NCBI GenBank assembly: GCA_964492735.1
Contig: CAZBLE010000004.1
Span: 11,825-75,824 of the forward strand
DNA: 64,000 nucleotides
DNA from: CALKUP01 sp964492735
GTDB taxonomy: Bacteria > Patescibacteriota > Patescibacteriia > UBA9570 > XYC2-FULL-38-9
Reading direction: 5' to 3'
The translations under genes were made by a program, and so were the position numbers. Every line of letters starts with the position of its first letter. Position 1 is the first letter of the stretch. Positions 7,827 through 17,090 of this stretch are shown here, piece by piece. The notes beneath the pieces were generated by a model. It did no database searches. It saw only the letters and a program-made list of their open reading frames with translations, and had not been told where the DNA came from.

Positions 7827-9284
7827 TTATTGAGTAAAACGATTTGTCAGCCTCTCCCACAGAGATGGGCCATGAAATGTAAGGGTAATCGAATCAACAG
7901 TAATAGAGTCTTTATGAGAAAGTAATTCTGGGGCATTGATAGAAAATTGTAATTTTTTACGATCTCCCAAAACACCTGTTAACGGTAATTCAACAGTTGA
8001 TTCAAAACCGCGGTAATTTTCAGTTGGCGGTGTAAAATCATGCGTGACTATTGCAGTAACGCCTGATAACTGCATGTCAGGACCAACAGGCTGAACGGCA
8101 TAATCTGGGTCAAAATATGCTGCAGGGTCAAATGCAGCGTACCCCGCATATATCATTTCTATATCAGCGTGATTACCTGTAACTACAGTGGGGTTATTTT
8201 TTAGATCACGGATAGTTTCAACCTCTCCCAGTGCTGTTAACGACAAATCTGCATTGTCCACACGCACATCGCCTAATGCCTCAGCATTACCCGTTACTGC
8301 ACTCACAAAGCGACTTCCGACCTGGAGCGTAAATGGGCGTGACAGATTATCAAGAATAAGGTGATCTTGTATCACAAATTTTCGTTGCGCTGTTACAAGA
8401 TTCTCGATACGTACATCGCCACTTGTTTCTACGCGAATGCGATACACTCCTTCCGGTACATTTGGCAGATCAATCCGCAACTGCTGTGTTGTTCCTGCTG
8501 TTCGGTTTTCTGTTTTATTTCCATCATCAACAAATCGTTGCGTTTGAATTGCTTCGTTCTGTTCATTTAAGACAGTGACGGTTACTGGATCAGATCCAAT
8601 TGATAAATTACCATCAATAAGGTCAGCGCGTACTTCCAATGACTCATCTTTAATGTATGCATAAAACACATGACTCCCTCGAAGGGTGTATGGAGCTCGA
8701 TGCTCTGCCGTATCAGCCTGATATGTCGCATCACGGTATGGCACCTGCATGGTAGCATTAACGACTGCAACAGCATCACCTTTCGCAACACGCTCTTGCA
8801 CCTGCCCAAATGACAAACCATCTTTAGAATACACCGTATTTCCAGTCAATTCGTCTGTTGTGATTTTCCAATGTTCACGTATTGCATCATTCACAATCGG
8901 TGCGGCAAATATTTTTTCCTTCACTGCCAAGGGGCTCAATAATTCCACAACCCCGAATGTTGCTGGGCCGTGATACTCTGTTGCATATTGGATTGTCGCT
9001 GTCACTGAATCAAATGCTCGTGGTAATCTCGCTGTAAAATAGACCGGACCTTCTTTAATAGATTGTGTCGTCTCCCCTGTACGGAGATTTTGCATGATGT
9101 CGGTTACTTGATTCACCGGAATAAATAAGGAAATCAACGAATCCTCGCTTGATCGAAAGTCTTGCACTACTGTCACTGTGCCACCAATAGCAAGATATCG
9201 CCACGCACAAAAGAGCACAACAGCAGCGCCAATGCAACCAAAAAGAATGCGAAACAATAGAAGGAAAGGTGTTTCTTTTTTCAT
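7827..9284 (-). CDS. Membrane-anchored exported beta-rich protein
   Basis: 485 residues, no family recognised. One N-terminal transmembrane segment (about residues 10-30, after MKKETPF) would leave the rest outside the cell. The exterior part is rich in beta-prone, Thr/Val-rich strands. It includes a stretch with repeated 'DVRVDNADLS / DLKNNPTVVTGN' patterns suggestive of a beta-helix or immunoglobulin-like stacking, and ends with a charged tail. It is the first gene of the rml operon. The ATG lies 1-3 nt from the predicted transcription start, so the mRNA may be leaderless. A structural or carbohydrate-binding surface role is an inference. Confidence 0.6.
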   Translation of the reverse strand: MKKETPFLLLFRILFGCIGAAVVLFCAWRYLAIGGTVTVVQDFRSSEDSLISLFIPVNQVTDIMQNLRTGETTQSIKEGPVYFTARLPRAFDSVTATIQYATEYHGPATFGVVELLSPLAVKEKIFAAPIVNDAIREHWKITTDELTGNTVYSKDGLSFGQVQERVAKGDAVAVVNATMQVPYRDATYQADTAEHRAPYTLRGSHVFYAYIKDESLEVRADLIDGNLSIGSDPVTVTVLNEQNEAIQTQRFVDDGNKTENRTAGTTQQLRIDLPNVPEGVYRIRVETSGDVRIENLVTAQRKFVIQDHLILDNLSRPFTLQVGSRFVSAVTGNAEALGDVRVDNADLSLTALGEVETIRDLKNNPTVVTGNHADIEMIYAGYAAFDPAAYFDPDYAVQPVGPDMQLSGVTAIVTHDFTPPTENYRGFESTVELPLTGVLGDRKKLQFSINAPELLSHKDSITVDSITLTFHGPSLWERLTNRFTQ

Positions 9285-9292
9285 ATGAAATA

Positions 9293-9321
9293 AGTATACA
9301 CAGAAGTTGCATTTGTCACAA
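9293..9321 (-). promoter_or_regulatory. Sigma70-type promoter of the rml operon
   Basis: On the minus strand: TTGTGA (9316-9321), 17-nt spacer, TATACT (9293-9298) preceded by TGTG, an extended -10. The predicted start at about 9286 is next to the ATG at 9284, so the transcript would be almost leaderless. It overlaps the divergent plus-strand promoter. Confidence 0.65.
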
Positions 9322-9335
9322 AAATGCGGTAGTTT
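9307..9335 (+). promoter_or_regulatory. Divergent promoter for the 9344 operon
   Basis: TTGCAT (9307-9312), 17-nt spacer, TAGTTT (9330-9335). The start would be about 9342, only 2 nt before the ATG at 9344. The -35 region overlaps that of the rml promoter on the other strand, so the two could compete for RNA polymerase. The -10 is imperfect. Confidence 0.45.
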
Positions 9336-9343
9336 TAGGCGGT

Positions 9344-10312
9344 ATGAAACGAACCGTCCTCGTGACCGGAGCAGCTGGATTTATTGGATCACATGTGGTT
9401 GATCGCCTTTTGTCATTCGGTCATTCTGTTGTCGCAGTTGATAATTTTACCGATTATTATAATCGCGAGTTTAAGGAACAAAACATTCAAGAACACCTGA
9501 AAAACAGTGACTACACGCTGTATCGTGACGACATTACTGACATGGCTGCGATGGAGCGGATTTTTAACGCCCATACCTTTGATGTCATGATTCACCTTGC
9601 CGCTCAAGCTGGTGTCCGATCTTCGATTATTGACCCTATTACATTTGTTGACGTGAATGTTCGTGGAACAACAATTTTATTTGAACTCTGCCAGGCAAAA
9701 AATGTTGGACAAATTATTTTCGCTTCTTCTTCTTCTGTCTATGGCAACCAAGAAAAAATCCCTTTTTCTGAAGATGATTCTGTGACAACCCCGATTTCTC
9801 CATACGCAGCAAGTAAAAAATCCGCCGAACTCATCGCCTATACCTTTCACCATCTCTACGGCATGCATATGACCGGTCTTCGTTTTTTTACAGTCTATGG
9901 CGAACGCGGTCGGCCAGATATGTCACCATATTTATTTGCTGATGCGATTTTGCATGGCAGACCAATTAAGCAATTTGGCGATGGCTCAACCAGACGTGAC
10001 TACACTTATATTGAAGACGTAGTGAATGGCATCATGGCTGCAATGGAACATCCGCTGGGCTTTGAAATTATCAACCTTGGAAATTCTCGCCATATTAGCC
10101 TACAAGAATATATTGAACTCTTTGAAAAAATAATTGGGAAAAAAGCACAAATTATTCGCGAGCCAGAAAAACCAGGTGACGTGCAAAAAACCTTTGCGGA
10201 TATTCGGAAAGCTCGAGAACTCCTTGCCTGGCAGCCAACCACAACCATTGAAGAAGGTTTAGAAAAATTTATTGAATGGTTTAAAAAACATCGCTATAAT
10301 CAAAATGGATAA
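9344..10312 (+). CDS. UDP-glucuronate 4-epimerase-like SDR
   Basis: 322 residues from the ATG at 9344; the longer frame would begin upstream of the predicted promoter. It is an extended short-chain dehydrogenase with the NAD-binding GAAGFIGS at residues 8-15 and the catalytic Ser/Tyr/Lys in ASSSSVYG and YAASKKSAEL. The DDYYNxxFKxxN-like segment near residue 40 (TDYYNREFKEQN) and the FFTVYGERGRPDM block match the UDP-glucuronate 4-epimerase group (GalA precursor synthesis). First gene of a plus-strand operon with three glycosyltransferases. A UDP-glucose 4-epimerase activity is the alternative. Confidence 0.85.
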   Translation: MKRTVLVTGAAGFIGSHVVDRLLSFGHSVVAVDNFTDYYNREFKEQNIQEHLKNSDYTLYRDDITDMAAMERIFNAHTFDVMIHLAAQAGVRSSIIDPITFVDVNVRGTTILFELCQAKNVGQIIFASSSSVYGNQEKIPFSEDDSVTTPISPYAASKKSAELIAYTFHHLYGMHMTGLRFFTVYGERGRPDMSPYLFADAILHGRPIKQFGDGSTRRDYTYIEDVVNGIMAAMEHPLGFEIINLGNSRHISLQEYIELFEKIIGKKAQIIREPEKPGDVQKTFADIRKARELLAWQPTTTIEEGLEKFIEWFKKHRYNQNG

Positions 10313-10324
10313 ACTATAAACATT

Positions 10325-11266
10325 ATGAAATACTCACTCGTCATCCCAGTCTTTAATGAAGAAGGAAACGTCGCCAATCTCCATGGTGAAATTGTCGCTG
10401 CCATGAATGCGCTACCAGAAGATTTACTTGGTGGGTATGAAATTATTTTTGCTGATGATGGTAGTTCTGACCGTACAGTAGAAATTTTAAAAGGTCTCTC
10501 ACCTGTCACCGTTATTGAACTCCGTAAAAACTTTGGACAAACTGCTGCAATGGACGCTGGTATTAAACATGCGGTTGGTGATGTGATTATTACACTCGAT
10601 GGTGACGGACAAAATCCACCAAGTGAGATTGTAAAACTCTTACAAAAAATGAAGACAGAACATCTTGATATTGTATCTGGATGGCGAAAAGATCGAAAAG
10701 ATCCATTTGGAAAACGCTTTGCATCACGTGGAGCAAATATTTTGCGCGGCATTCTTGTGAAAGATGAAATTCATGATTCTGGCTGCTCATTAAAAGTCTA
10801 CAAACGTGAATGCTTTGATGGCGTAGATCTCCTTGGTGAAATGCATCGATTTATTCCAGCAATCTTAAAATGGTCTGGGTTCCGTGTTGGTGAAGTTGAA
10901 GTTTCACATCGTGAACGCACATCTGGTGTCACAAAATATAACTGGAAACGGATCATCAAGGGATTGATCGATATGGTTGCTATTTGGTTCTGGCGCAAAT
11001 ATGCACGTCGCCCATTGCATTTATTTGGTGGTGTTGGCGTTATCGCTGGCGGAGCTGGAATTTTGTTGATGGCCATTCTCTTAATTGCGCGACTGTTTTT
11101 TTCCTACAGTCTCTCTGCCTCAATTTTTCCATTGATTGCTATTTTGCTCATGATTGTTGGTGTTCAATTATTTGTTTCCGGCCTACTGGCAGACATCGCC
11201 GTTCGACAATATTATCGTGGTCCAGAACATCGACCATATTCCATCAAAAATGTCACAATTACCTAA
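10325..11266 (+). CDS. GtrB/ArnC-like polyprenyl-phosphate glycosyltransferase (GT2)
   Basis: 313 residues. The N-terminal GT-A domain has VIPVFNEEGN, ADDGSSD (residues ~43) and the metal-binding DGDGQNPP, all typical of dolichol/undecaprenyl-phosphate sugar transferases. The C-terminus has two transmembrane segments (about 230-255 and 262-290), as in GtrB and ArnC. It probably loads a sugar from its nucleotide onto polyprenyl phosphate at the inner face of the membrane, making a donor for the GT-C-like membrane proteins and GtrA-type flippase encoded at 15-24 kb. Its end overlaps the next start by 17 nt. Confidence 0.9.
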   Translation: MKYSLVIPVFNEEGNVANLHGEIVAAMNALPEDLLGGYEIIFADDGSSDRTVEILKGLSPVTVIELRKNFGQTAAMDAGIKHAVGDVIITLDGDGQNPPSEIVKLLQKMKTEHLDIVSGWRKDRKDPFGKRFASRGANILRGILVKDEIHDSGCSLKVYKRECFDGVDLLGEMHRFIPAILKWSGFRVGEVEVSHRERTSGVTKYNWKRIIKGLIDMVAIWFWRKYARRPLHLFGGVGVIAGGAGILLMAILLIARLFFSYSLSASIFPLIAILLMIVGVQLFVSGLLADIAVRQYYRGPEHRPYSIKNVTIT

Positions 11267-12395
11267 AAAAAAGCGCGTACTCGTTGTTGCTCCAACTCCC
11301 TTTTTCACTGATCGTGGGACGCCAATTCGCATTTTAGAAGAGATTCGCGCAATGGTTGCGCGTGGGTATCACATTGACGTACTGACATATCCAATAGGTG
11401 ATCGACCAGAATCATTACCAGATTCTGTGCGTATTTTTCGCTGCCTCAACATTACACCGTGGTACAAAAAACGTGATGCTGGCCCAAGTATTGAAAAGCT
11501 TCTACTTGATTTGGCTATACACTTCTCACTCACTCGATTGCGAATGATAGAGCACTACGATGTTATCCATGCACACCTGCATGAAGGTGTTGCAATTGCG
11601 GGAAAGACACAACTAATTTCATGGCTACTTGGAAAACCAACGCTACTTATTGGAGACTTGCATGGCAGCCTGTATCAAGAGGTGCGAGAGAGTGGTTTCA
11701 CGCGCTCGTCGTGGATTCTGCGTTGCGTTGCATTTGCTGAACGATTGATAGAACGCATTCCAGCCACTGTTGTCACGAGTTCAGAAAAAAATACAAAACG
11801 CATTCAACAGCACCGTCGCAAACAAACAACCACTCTACTCGACGGCGTTTTACCAACAACGCACACGCTCACAAAAAATGAAGCGCGGAAAACACTTGGC
11901 ATTGATGATCGCGGTCAATATATTGCAGTCTACACTGGTGGATTTGGAAAAGAAAAAGGAATTGACCTTTTGATGCAGACTGTAGAAGAATCACTCTCAC
12001 AACATGATGCGCTTGATTGGGTTCTTGCGGGAAACATGACAACGAAACAACACGCGGAGTACACAAAACGATTTGACGCAACTGGTCGCGTTCATCTTAT
12101 CAAAGAATTATCATACACAAATCTTCCGGTAGTACTCGCTGCAGCAGATTTTGGCATTGACCCAAAACCCCAAAACTCCGAACAAGCAAGTGGGAAGATG
12201 ATGAACTATGCTGGCGCGGGAGTTATTCCAGTGCAACTTAGCAGTGAGCCGGATCTACTCGAGCAATTAGTGCGCGACGCTGTATTGCGTGAAAAAAAAT
12301 ATGCAGAAACACAGGAATTTGCATCAACACATTCTTGGGAAATTACGACCGCCCCTCTTATTGATATATACGAAAATAATCATAGACCACTATGA
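11250..12395 (+). CDS. Glycosyltransferase family 4
   Basis: 381 residues from the ATG at 11250; the 32-codon longer frame lies inside the preceding gene. GT-B fold. The N-terminal domain starts VLVVAPTPFFTDRGTPIR, matching the sugar-acceptor side of GT4 proteins. The C-terminal domain has AVYTGGFGKEKGIDLLM and a modified donor-site region (PKPQNSEQASGKMMNYAGAG) in which the usual EGFG-type glutamate motif is replaced by EQASGK. It is a cytoplasmic retaining glycosyltransferase; the sugar is unknown. It shares an ATGA overlap with the next gene. Confidence 0.8.
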   Translation: MSQLPKKKRVLVVAPTPFFTDRGTPIRILEEIRAMVARGYHIDVLTYPIGDRPESLPDSVRIFRCLNITPWYKKRDAGPSIEKLLLDLAIHFSLTRLRMIEHYDVIHAHLHEGVAIAGKTQLISWLLGKPTLLIGDLHGSLYQEVRESGFTRSSWILRCVAFAERLIERIPATVVTSSEKNTKRIQQHRRKQTTTLLDGVLPTTHTLTKNEARKTLGIDDRGQYIAVYTGGFGKEKGIDLLMQTVEESLSQHDALDWVLAGNMTTKQHAEYTKRFDATGRVHLIKELSYTNLPVVLAAADFGIDPKPQNSEQASGKMMNYAGAGVIPVQLSSEPDLLEQLVRDAVLREKKYAETQEFASTHSWEITTAPLIDIYENNHRPL

Positions 12396-13546
12396 ACTAC
12401 TCTGTTGCCGTTACGATTGCAAATTGGAATGGGCGTGACATGCTCGATGTCTGCTTAACGTCTCTCAAAAAACAAACGATGCAGCCGAGTCAGGTCATCC
12501 TTGTCGACAACGGCTCAACTGACGGCTCACTGGAACATATTCGATCAAACTTTCCAGAAGTAACACTGATTGCCCTTTCAGAAAACTCTGGGTTTGCCAG
12601 TGCGCATAACATTGCAATTGAAAAAGCCTTTGAAGACGACGGTGTTACGCATGTATTAACACTCAACAACGACACGCAATTAGAACCAACGTTTATTGCT
12701 GAGTTACTACAACCATTTCAAGAACATGCCGACTGCGGCAGTGTGCAAGGAAAAATTGTACGGCTCCACAACACTTCAGTGATTGACTGCACTGGCGTTC
12801 TGATTCATCGAGACATGAGCGGATTTAACCGTGGACAAAACCAAACTGACAACGGTCAATTTGATCACGCTGAAGAAATCATGGGACCATCAGCCAGCGC
12901 GGCACTGTACTCCCGAAAAGCCTTAGAAACAATTCGATTTTCTGGTAAACTCGTGACACAACAATCGTGGCGCACGCTTGAAGGCGTATCGATAACGACA
13001 CCGAATGAATATTTTGATGGTCAATATTTTGCGTATTATGAAGATGTCGATCTATTTTGGCGCCTGCGCTTAGCCGGCTACACCAGCTGGTTTACCCCAA
13101 CAGCTGTTGCACAACATGCGCACAGTGCCACAGGTGTGATCGCCTCACCATTTAAAGCCTTTCACATTCATCGTAACCACTACTACAATATTATTAAAAA
13201 CACACCCTTCCCTTTTGTACTCTGGACAATTTTGCTTATTCCTATTCGCTACATTCTTCTTGTTGTCAGTGTACTGCGTGGCAAAGGAGCAGCTTCCCGC
13301 TTATCAAACAATGTAAAAAGTGGTACTGAGGCGGCAGTTGCGCAAACAACCGCAACTCCAACAAATGGTGGTGCGAAAAAAATGATCGGCATTGTCTTCC
13401 GTGCGTGGAAAGAGGTACTTCTGAATCTGCCACTGCTTCTCGCAAAACGTCGAATGATCCAAAAAAACCGCACCGCTCGCTTCACAGAAATCAATCGCTG
13501 GTTTCAAGACTACTCTGTCTCATGGAAAGACGTCATGTTTGACTAA
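12392..13546 (+). CDS. Rhamnosyltransferase-like GT2 (WbbL type)
   Basis: 384 residues. GT-A domain with IANWNGRDML, LVDNGSTDGS and a DxD-like LNNDTQ, followed by an acceptor-side YYEDVDLFWRLRLAGY block that is typical of the WbbL / rhamnosyltransferase branch of GT2. One hydrophobic stretch near residues 270-290 and a basic C-terminus suggest membrane association. With the dTDP-rhamnose operon next door, a rhamnosyl transfer is likely but not proven. Last gene of the plus-strand operon. Its stop lies 6 nt from the end of the convergent epimerase gene. Confidence 0.85.
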   Translation: MNYSVAVTIANWNGRDMLDVCLTSLKKQTMQPSQVILVDNGSTDGSLEHIRSNFPEVTLIALSENSGFASAHNIAIEKAFEDDGVTHVLTLNNDTQLEPTFIAELLQPFQEHADCGSVQGKIVRLHNTSVIDCTGVLIHRDMSGFNRGQNQTDNGQFDHAEEIMGPSASAALYSRKALETIRFSGKLVTQQSWRTLEGVSITTPNEYFDGQYFAYYEDVDLFWRLRLAGYTSWFTPTAVAQHAHSATGVIASPFKAFHIHRNHYYNIIKNTPFPFVLWTILLIPIRYILLVVSVLRGKGAASRLSNNVKSGTEAAVAQTTATPTNGGAKKMIGIVFRAWKEVLLNLPLLLAKRRMIQKNRTARFTEINRWFQDYSVSWKDVMFD

Positions 13547-13551
13547 TCTCT

Positions 13552-14472
13552 CTATTGAGAGCGATACCACTCGACTGTTTTTTGAATACCATCAACAAAG
13601 GAAACGGTTGGTTGCCAGCCTGTTGCTGCGGTGAGCTTTGCTGCTGAAATCGCACTGTAGCGCTGCTCCCCTTCAACAGTAGGGCCATGCTGAACCTCTG
13701 TTTTTGTATCCAAAACAGTTTGAATTGTTTCAAGCACATGCATCACAGTCGTTTCAGCTCCTGTGCCAACATGAAATAATCCAGTAAGACCTGCATCAAC
13801 AACACTCAACACGGCCTTCACGAGATCATCAATAAACACAAAGTCGCGTGTTTGCAAGCCATCTCCGTTGATTGTTGGCAGACGACCAGCAAGAAGTGCT
13901 TCAATAAAAATTCCAATCACACCGGCTTCTGTTTTTGGATTTTGGCGTGGTCCATACACATTTGCCAACCGCACTGTGACCGTAGACATGCTCTGAGCAG
14001 TGGCCGCAGTAACAGCGTCTTCTGCCTGCATTTTATGAATTACATACGGATTCGTGAGCTGTGGCTGCGCTGTTTCAGGTGTTGGGCGGACTGCGGCATC
14101 ACCATATAACACACCTGCTGTTGAGACATTTACAAACTGATGCACACTCTGAACAGCTGTGGCTGCAGCAATCACATTTTCAGTACCAACAACATTCACC
14201 TGTCTATCAAATTCTGGGTCTATCACAGATTTTGGAATACTCGCTTGCGCGGCAAGATGCAGTACAATCTCAGGCAGCACTTCTTGAAATACAGCTTCAA
14301 CTGCCTGACTCTGAGTAATATCAACGTCATGAATAATTGCATCAGGATGAACGTTTTCTTTTTTGCCAGTAGAAAAATTATCAATCACGTGCACTGTGTG
14401 CCCTTGTGCACAATACACATCCACAAGATGTGATCCAATAAACCCTGCTCCACCTGTAATCAAAATCTTCAT
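13552..14472 (-). CDS. UDP-glucose 4-epimerase-like NAD-dependent SDR
   Basis: 306 residues, extended SDR. NAD-binding TGGAGFIGSH at residues 6-15, then DNFSTGKKEN typical of the GalE/WbpP branch, HLAAQASIPKS, NVSTAGVLYG, a YVIHK motif carrying the catalytic Tyr and Lys, and RLANVYGPRQNP. Probably epimerises a UDP-hexose or UDP-N-acetylhexosamine. It is the 3'-most gene of the long minus-strand operon that begins at the promoter near 31.95 kb. Substrate specificity cannot be fixed by eye. Confidence 0.85.
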   Translation of the reverse strand: MKILITGGAGFIGSHLVDVYCAQGHTVHVIDNFSTGKKENVHPDAIIHDVDITQSQAVEAVFQEVLPEIVLHLAAQASIPKSVIDPEFDRQVNVVGTENVIAAATAVQSVHQFVNVSTAGVLYGDAAVRPTPETAQPQLTNPYVIHKMQAEDAVTAATAQSMSTVTVRLANVYGPRQNPKTEAGVIGIFIEALLAGRLPTINGDGLQTRDFVFIDDLVKAVLSVVDAGLTGLFHVGTGAETTVMHVLETIQTVLDTKTEVQHGPTVEGEQRYSAISAAKLTAATGWQPTVSFVDGIQKTVEWYRSQ

Positions 14473-14482
14473 ACAATCATTA

Positions 14483-15361
14483 CTACTGTTTATCTATTTT
14501 TTGCTCAAATCGAAACCGTGTTGCAAGCATACCGGCAAAAAGCCCCACTGGCTGCGCGAGCCATATCCACATCCATTTCCACCATGGTTCCCATTTTTGA
14601 AAATACGCAAGCATTGCACGATTGAATCGTCTTTGCTTCTCAACAATAAACTGCTGTCCAAAACTTTGCCCCACATGATCGATGCAAGAAATAGTTGGCA
14701 CATAACATACATCCCAACCACGCGTATGCGCTTCACGACAGAGATCAACATCATCAAACCAAATAAAATAACGTGGATCAAATGCAAAGCCGAGTTGTTC
14801 TAAAAACTCTCGACGAACAATCATGCATGAACCACGAACGCTATCAACAGACTGTTCATGCGACAGATCAGCGCCCTTCATGTAATACGATCGCAGCACT
14901 GCCGGAAATAGATGCGGTAATTTAAAAATAACAGCGAGCTGCTCCCATGTTTTCGGAAAACGCCGCGGGCCAGCACCAAGCTGCTCTTTTCTTTGGGTGC
15001 CAACCAACTGCGGACCAGCGATGCCAACTGTCGGATGCGCATCCATCCAATCAACCAGCGCATCGAGCGTGCCCGGAAGCACCTCCATGTCTGGATTTAA
15101 AAATAACACGTAGCGTCCACGAGCTATTTCAAAGCCTTGGTTATTCGCGGCAGCAAATCCACGATTTTCTGTATTCAGAATATGTTTTACCCCTAAAGTT
15201 TTTGCAAGCATCTCCGCAGTGGCGTCACTTGATCCATTATCAATAACAATCTGCTCAAATGCATATTTTGTTGCACCGAGCGAAACAGACTGAATTTGTT
15301 TTTCAATAAACGCAGCGCTATTCCACGTCACTGTAATAATAGATAGATCAGGTATACGCAT
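14483..15361 (-). CDS. Rhamnosyltransferase-like GT2
   Basis: 292 residues. GT-A motifs: IITVTWNSAAFI, VIDNGSSDAT and LNPDMEV (DxD position). A late IWFDDVDLCREAHTRGW block matches the WbbL-like family. The C-terminus has a Trp-rich hydrophobic segment (WWKWMWIWLAQP) that probably docks on the membrane. Transfers a sugar, plausibly rhamnose, to a lipid-linked chain. 7 nt downstream of the preceding membrane protein gene in the operon. Confidence 0.85.
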   Translation of the reverse strand: MRIPDLSIITVTWNSAAFIEKQIQSVSLGATKYAFEQIVIDNGSSDATAEMLAKTLGVKHILNTENRGFAAANNQGFEIARGRYVLFLNPDMEVLPGTLDALVDWMDAHPTVGIAGPQLVGTQRKEQLGAGPRRFPKTWEQLAVIFKLPHLFPAVLRSYYMKGADLSHEQSVDSVRGSCMIVRREFLEQLGFAFDPRYFIWFDDVDLCREAHTRGWDVCYVPTISCIDHVGQSFGQQFIVEKQRRFNRAMLAYFQKWEPWWKWMWIWLAQPVGLFAGMLATRFRFEQKIDKQ

Positions 15362-15368
15362 ATACTCA

Positions 15369-17090
15369 CTATCGAATATGAATTGGTGTATTCACAAATG
15401 CCTCTGGAGAGACTGCATCAAAATGAGAAACGGGCGCTTGTGTTAAACTGATATGCAACGTGTAATCACCTGGCGTTTCCAGTGGCTGCAGCTGTAACTC
15501 TGCGGTTGTTGATTCTCCAGGATATACATAGCGATTCAATGCTGCGGTGTCATGCCGGACTGTTTCCCCTGCTGCATTGAGCCATTGAATACTCAATCGC
15601 ACAGGAATACTTTCCGTACCATTTACAAATGGACTCCATGGCTGCGTAGAGGTATTTTTTGCTGTAACCGTAACACTGAATGGAACATGCCATTTACCGT
15701 ATGCACGAATAGCCGTTGCATCAGCATCTGTGATATGTAGTTCAGCGCGATAATCTTGCACTTGAACGATTTCTGGAAAGCCGCCATCTACACGATACCC
15801 TAAGCGCTTTTCTGACTCGTCACGCATCCACGGCCGCGCAACAAACAATGGCTCTTGTGTGTCAATTTGCCCAAAGCCTTGTGTCGCGAGTGCCTCACCG
15901 GTACCAATAGAAGGAACCATAATATATCCTGCGATGACAGCAGAAGTCAGCGCGAGTGGTAACACATATTTTTGCAAATACTCTCGCTTCGTTACGATGA
16001 GGATAATTGGCAATAATCCAATGAGGTACGAAAAGTTTTTACTATGGTGCGGCCATGTGTACCACCCAATTGATGAAATGGTCGATGTAATACCAACATA
16101 CAGTAGCATTGGAAATACAAGCGCCTGTTTCCGAAAGCCAGAAAACAACAATACGAGCGCGACGAATAATAGTTGGAAAAAATACAACATTGAAATGATT
16201 TCAATATTCGGCTTTCCATCAAGAATTGTTTGTTTTAAACCTTGTAAAAAACCAACAAACGGCTCTGTTGTCATTGCCCCGCCTTGAACAGTTGGTGAAG
16301 CACCAAGGCGATAAAACACAAATGCATACCACGCTCCATACAATAAAATTGGCACGCTAAATAATGCAATCCCTTCTATGGTTTTACGTGAAAACAACTT
16401 CTGGGAATAATATTTTCCGCTCGCAATGAGCAACAACACACCTCCTACAAGCACCAAATATGGCTCGCGGGTAAGTACTAATACACTCAAAACACCAACC
16501 GCTGGAATAAATCGTTTTTCAATCAAAAAGACACATGCGGCATACAGTAAAAAATCCGCACTGGCATCTGGCAGTCCATGGCGCAGTGTTGCCATAACAC
16601 CGGCATTCAACTGCATTGGCAATAAAAACCATGGAGATAGCGCGTGGCGCACAAAAAATCGCGCAACAACAATCGATGATCCGATAATAATCGCTAATTG
16701 AACAAGGACGTATACCAACGGCATGCTTAAAAATGGCAATACGAGATGCAGGCACCATGTAATAATAGGAATAGCATTACGTTGATACCTGTACGCGCCG
16801 GCATCAAATACACGATTAATTTCATCTGCGTGGCGCATGAATGGATCAAACGCCTGATACAGATAAAATTGACCATCCCAACCACCATACATGTATGGAC
16901 GAATGCTCGGATCAGCGGCGGTGACGTACGAGGGTGTTGGGAAAATTGCACCAATATAAAAGGCTGGCGCAACATGACCACCTGTTTTTGTCCATAAAAA
17001 TGCCAGCAAAAAAAGAACGGTCAGCGCGCTCACACACAATGCAACGAGTGTTGCGTAATATTGATGGACAAATGCCTTAAGCTGTTTCAT
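15369..17090 (-). CDS. GT-C-like membrane glycosyltransferase with C-terminal beta domain
   Basis: 573 residues from the ATG at 17090, chosen because it overlaps the upstream GT2 stop by 14 nt, the same arrangement as the 19542/19555 pair. The N-terminal ~430 residues contain about ten membrane segments. The first large external loop carries GGWDGQFYLYQAFDP, an acidic loop of the kind that holds the catalytic Asp in GT-C enzymes. Residues ~440-573 form a soluble beta-rich domain. It probably uses a polyprenyl-phosphate sugar on the outer membrane face. The exact family is not recognised. Confidence 0.65.
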   Translation of the reverse strand: MKQLKAFVHQYYATLVALCVSALTVLFLLAFLWTKTGGHVAPAFYIGAIFPTPSYVTAADPSIRPYMYGGWDGQFYLYQAFDPFMRHADEINRVFDAGAYRYQRNAIPIITWCLHLVLPFLSMPLVYVLVQLAIIIGSSIVVARFFVRHALSPWFLLPMQLNAGVMATLRHGLPDASADFLLYAACVFLIEKRFIPAVGVLSVLVLTREPYLVLVGGVLLLIASGKYYSQKLFSRKTIEGIALFSVPILLYGAWYAFVFYRLGASPTVQGGAMTTEPFVGFLQGLKQTILDGKPNIEIISMLYFFQLLFVALVLLFSGFRKQALVFPMLLYVGITSTISSIGWYTWPHHSKNFSYLIGLLPIILIVTKREYLQKYVLPLALTSAVIAGYIMVPSIGTGEALATQGFGQIDTQEPLFVARPWMRDESEKRLGYRVDGGFPEIVQVQDYRAELHITDADATAIRAYGKWHVPFSVTVTAKNTSTQPWSPFVNGTESIPVRLSIQWLNAAGETVRHDTAALNRYVYPGESTTAELQLQPLETPGDYTLHISLTQAPVSHFDAVSPEAFVNTPIHIR

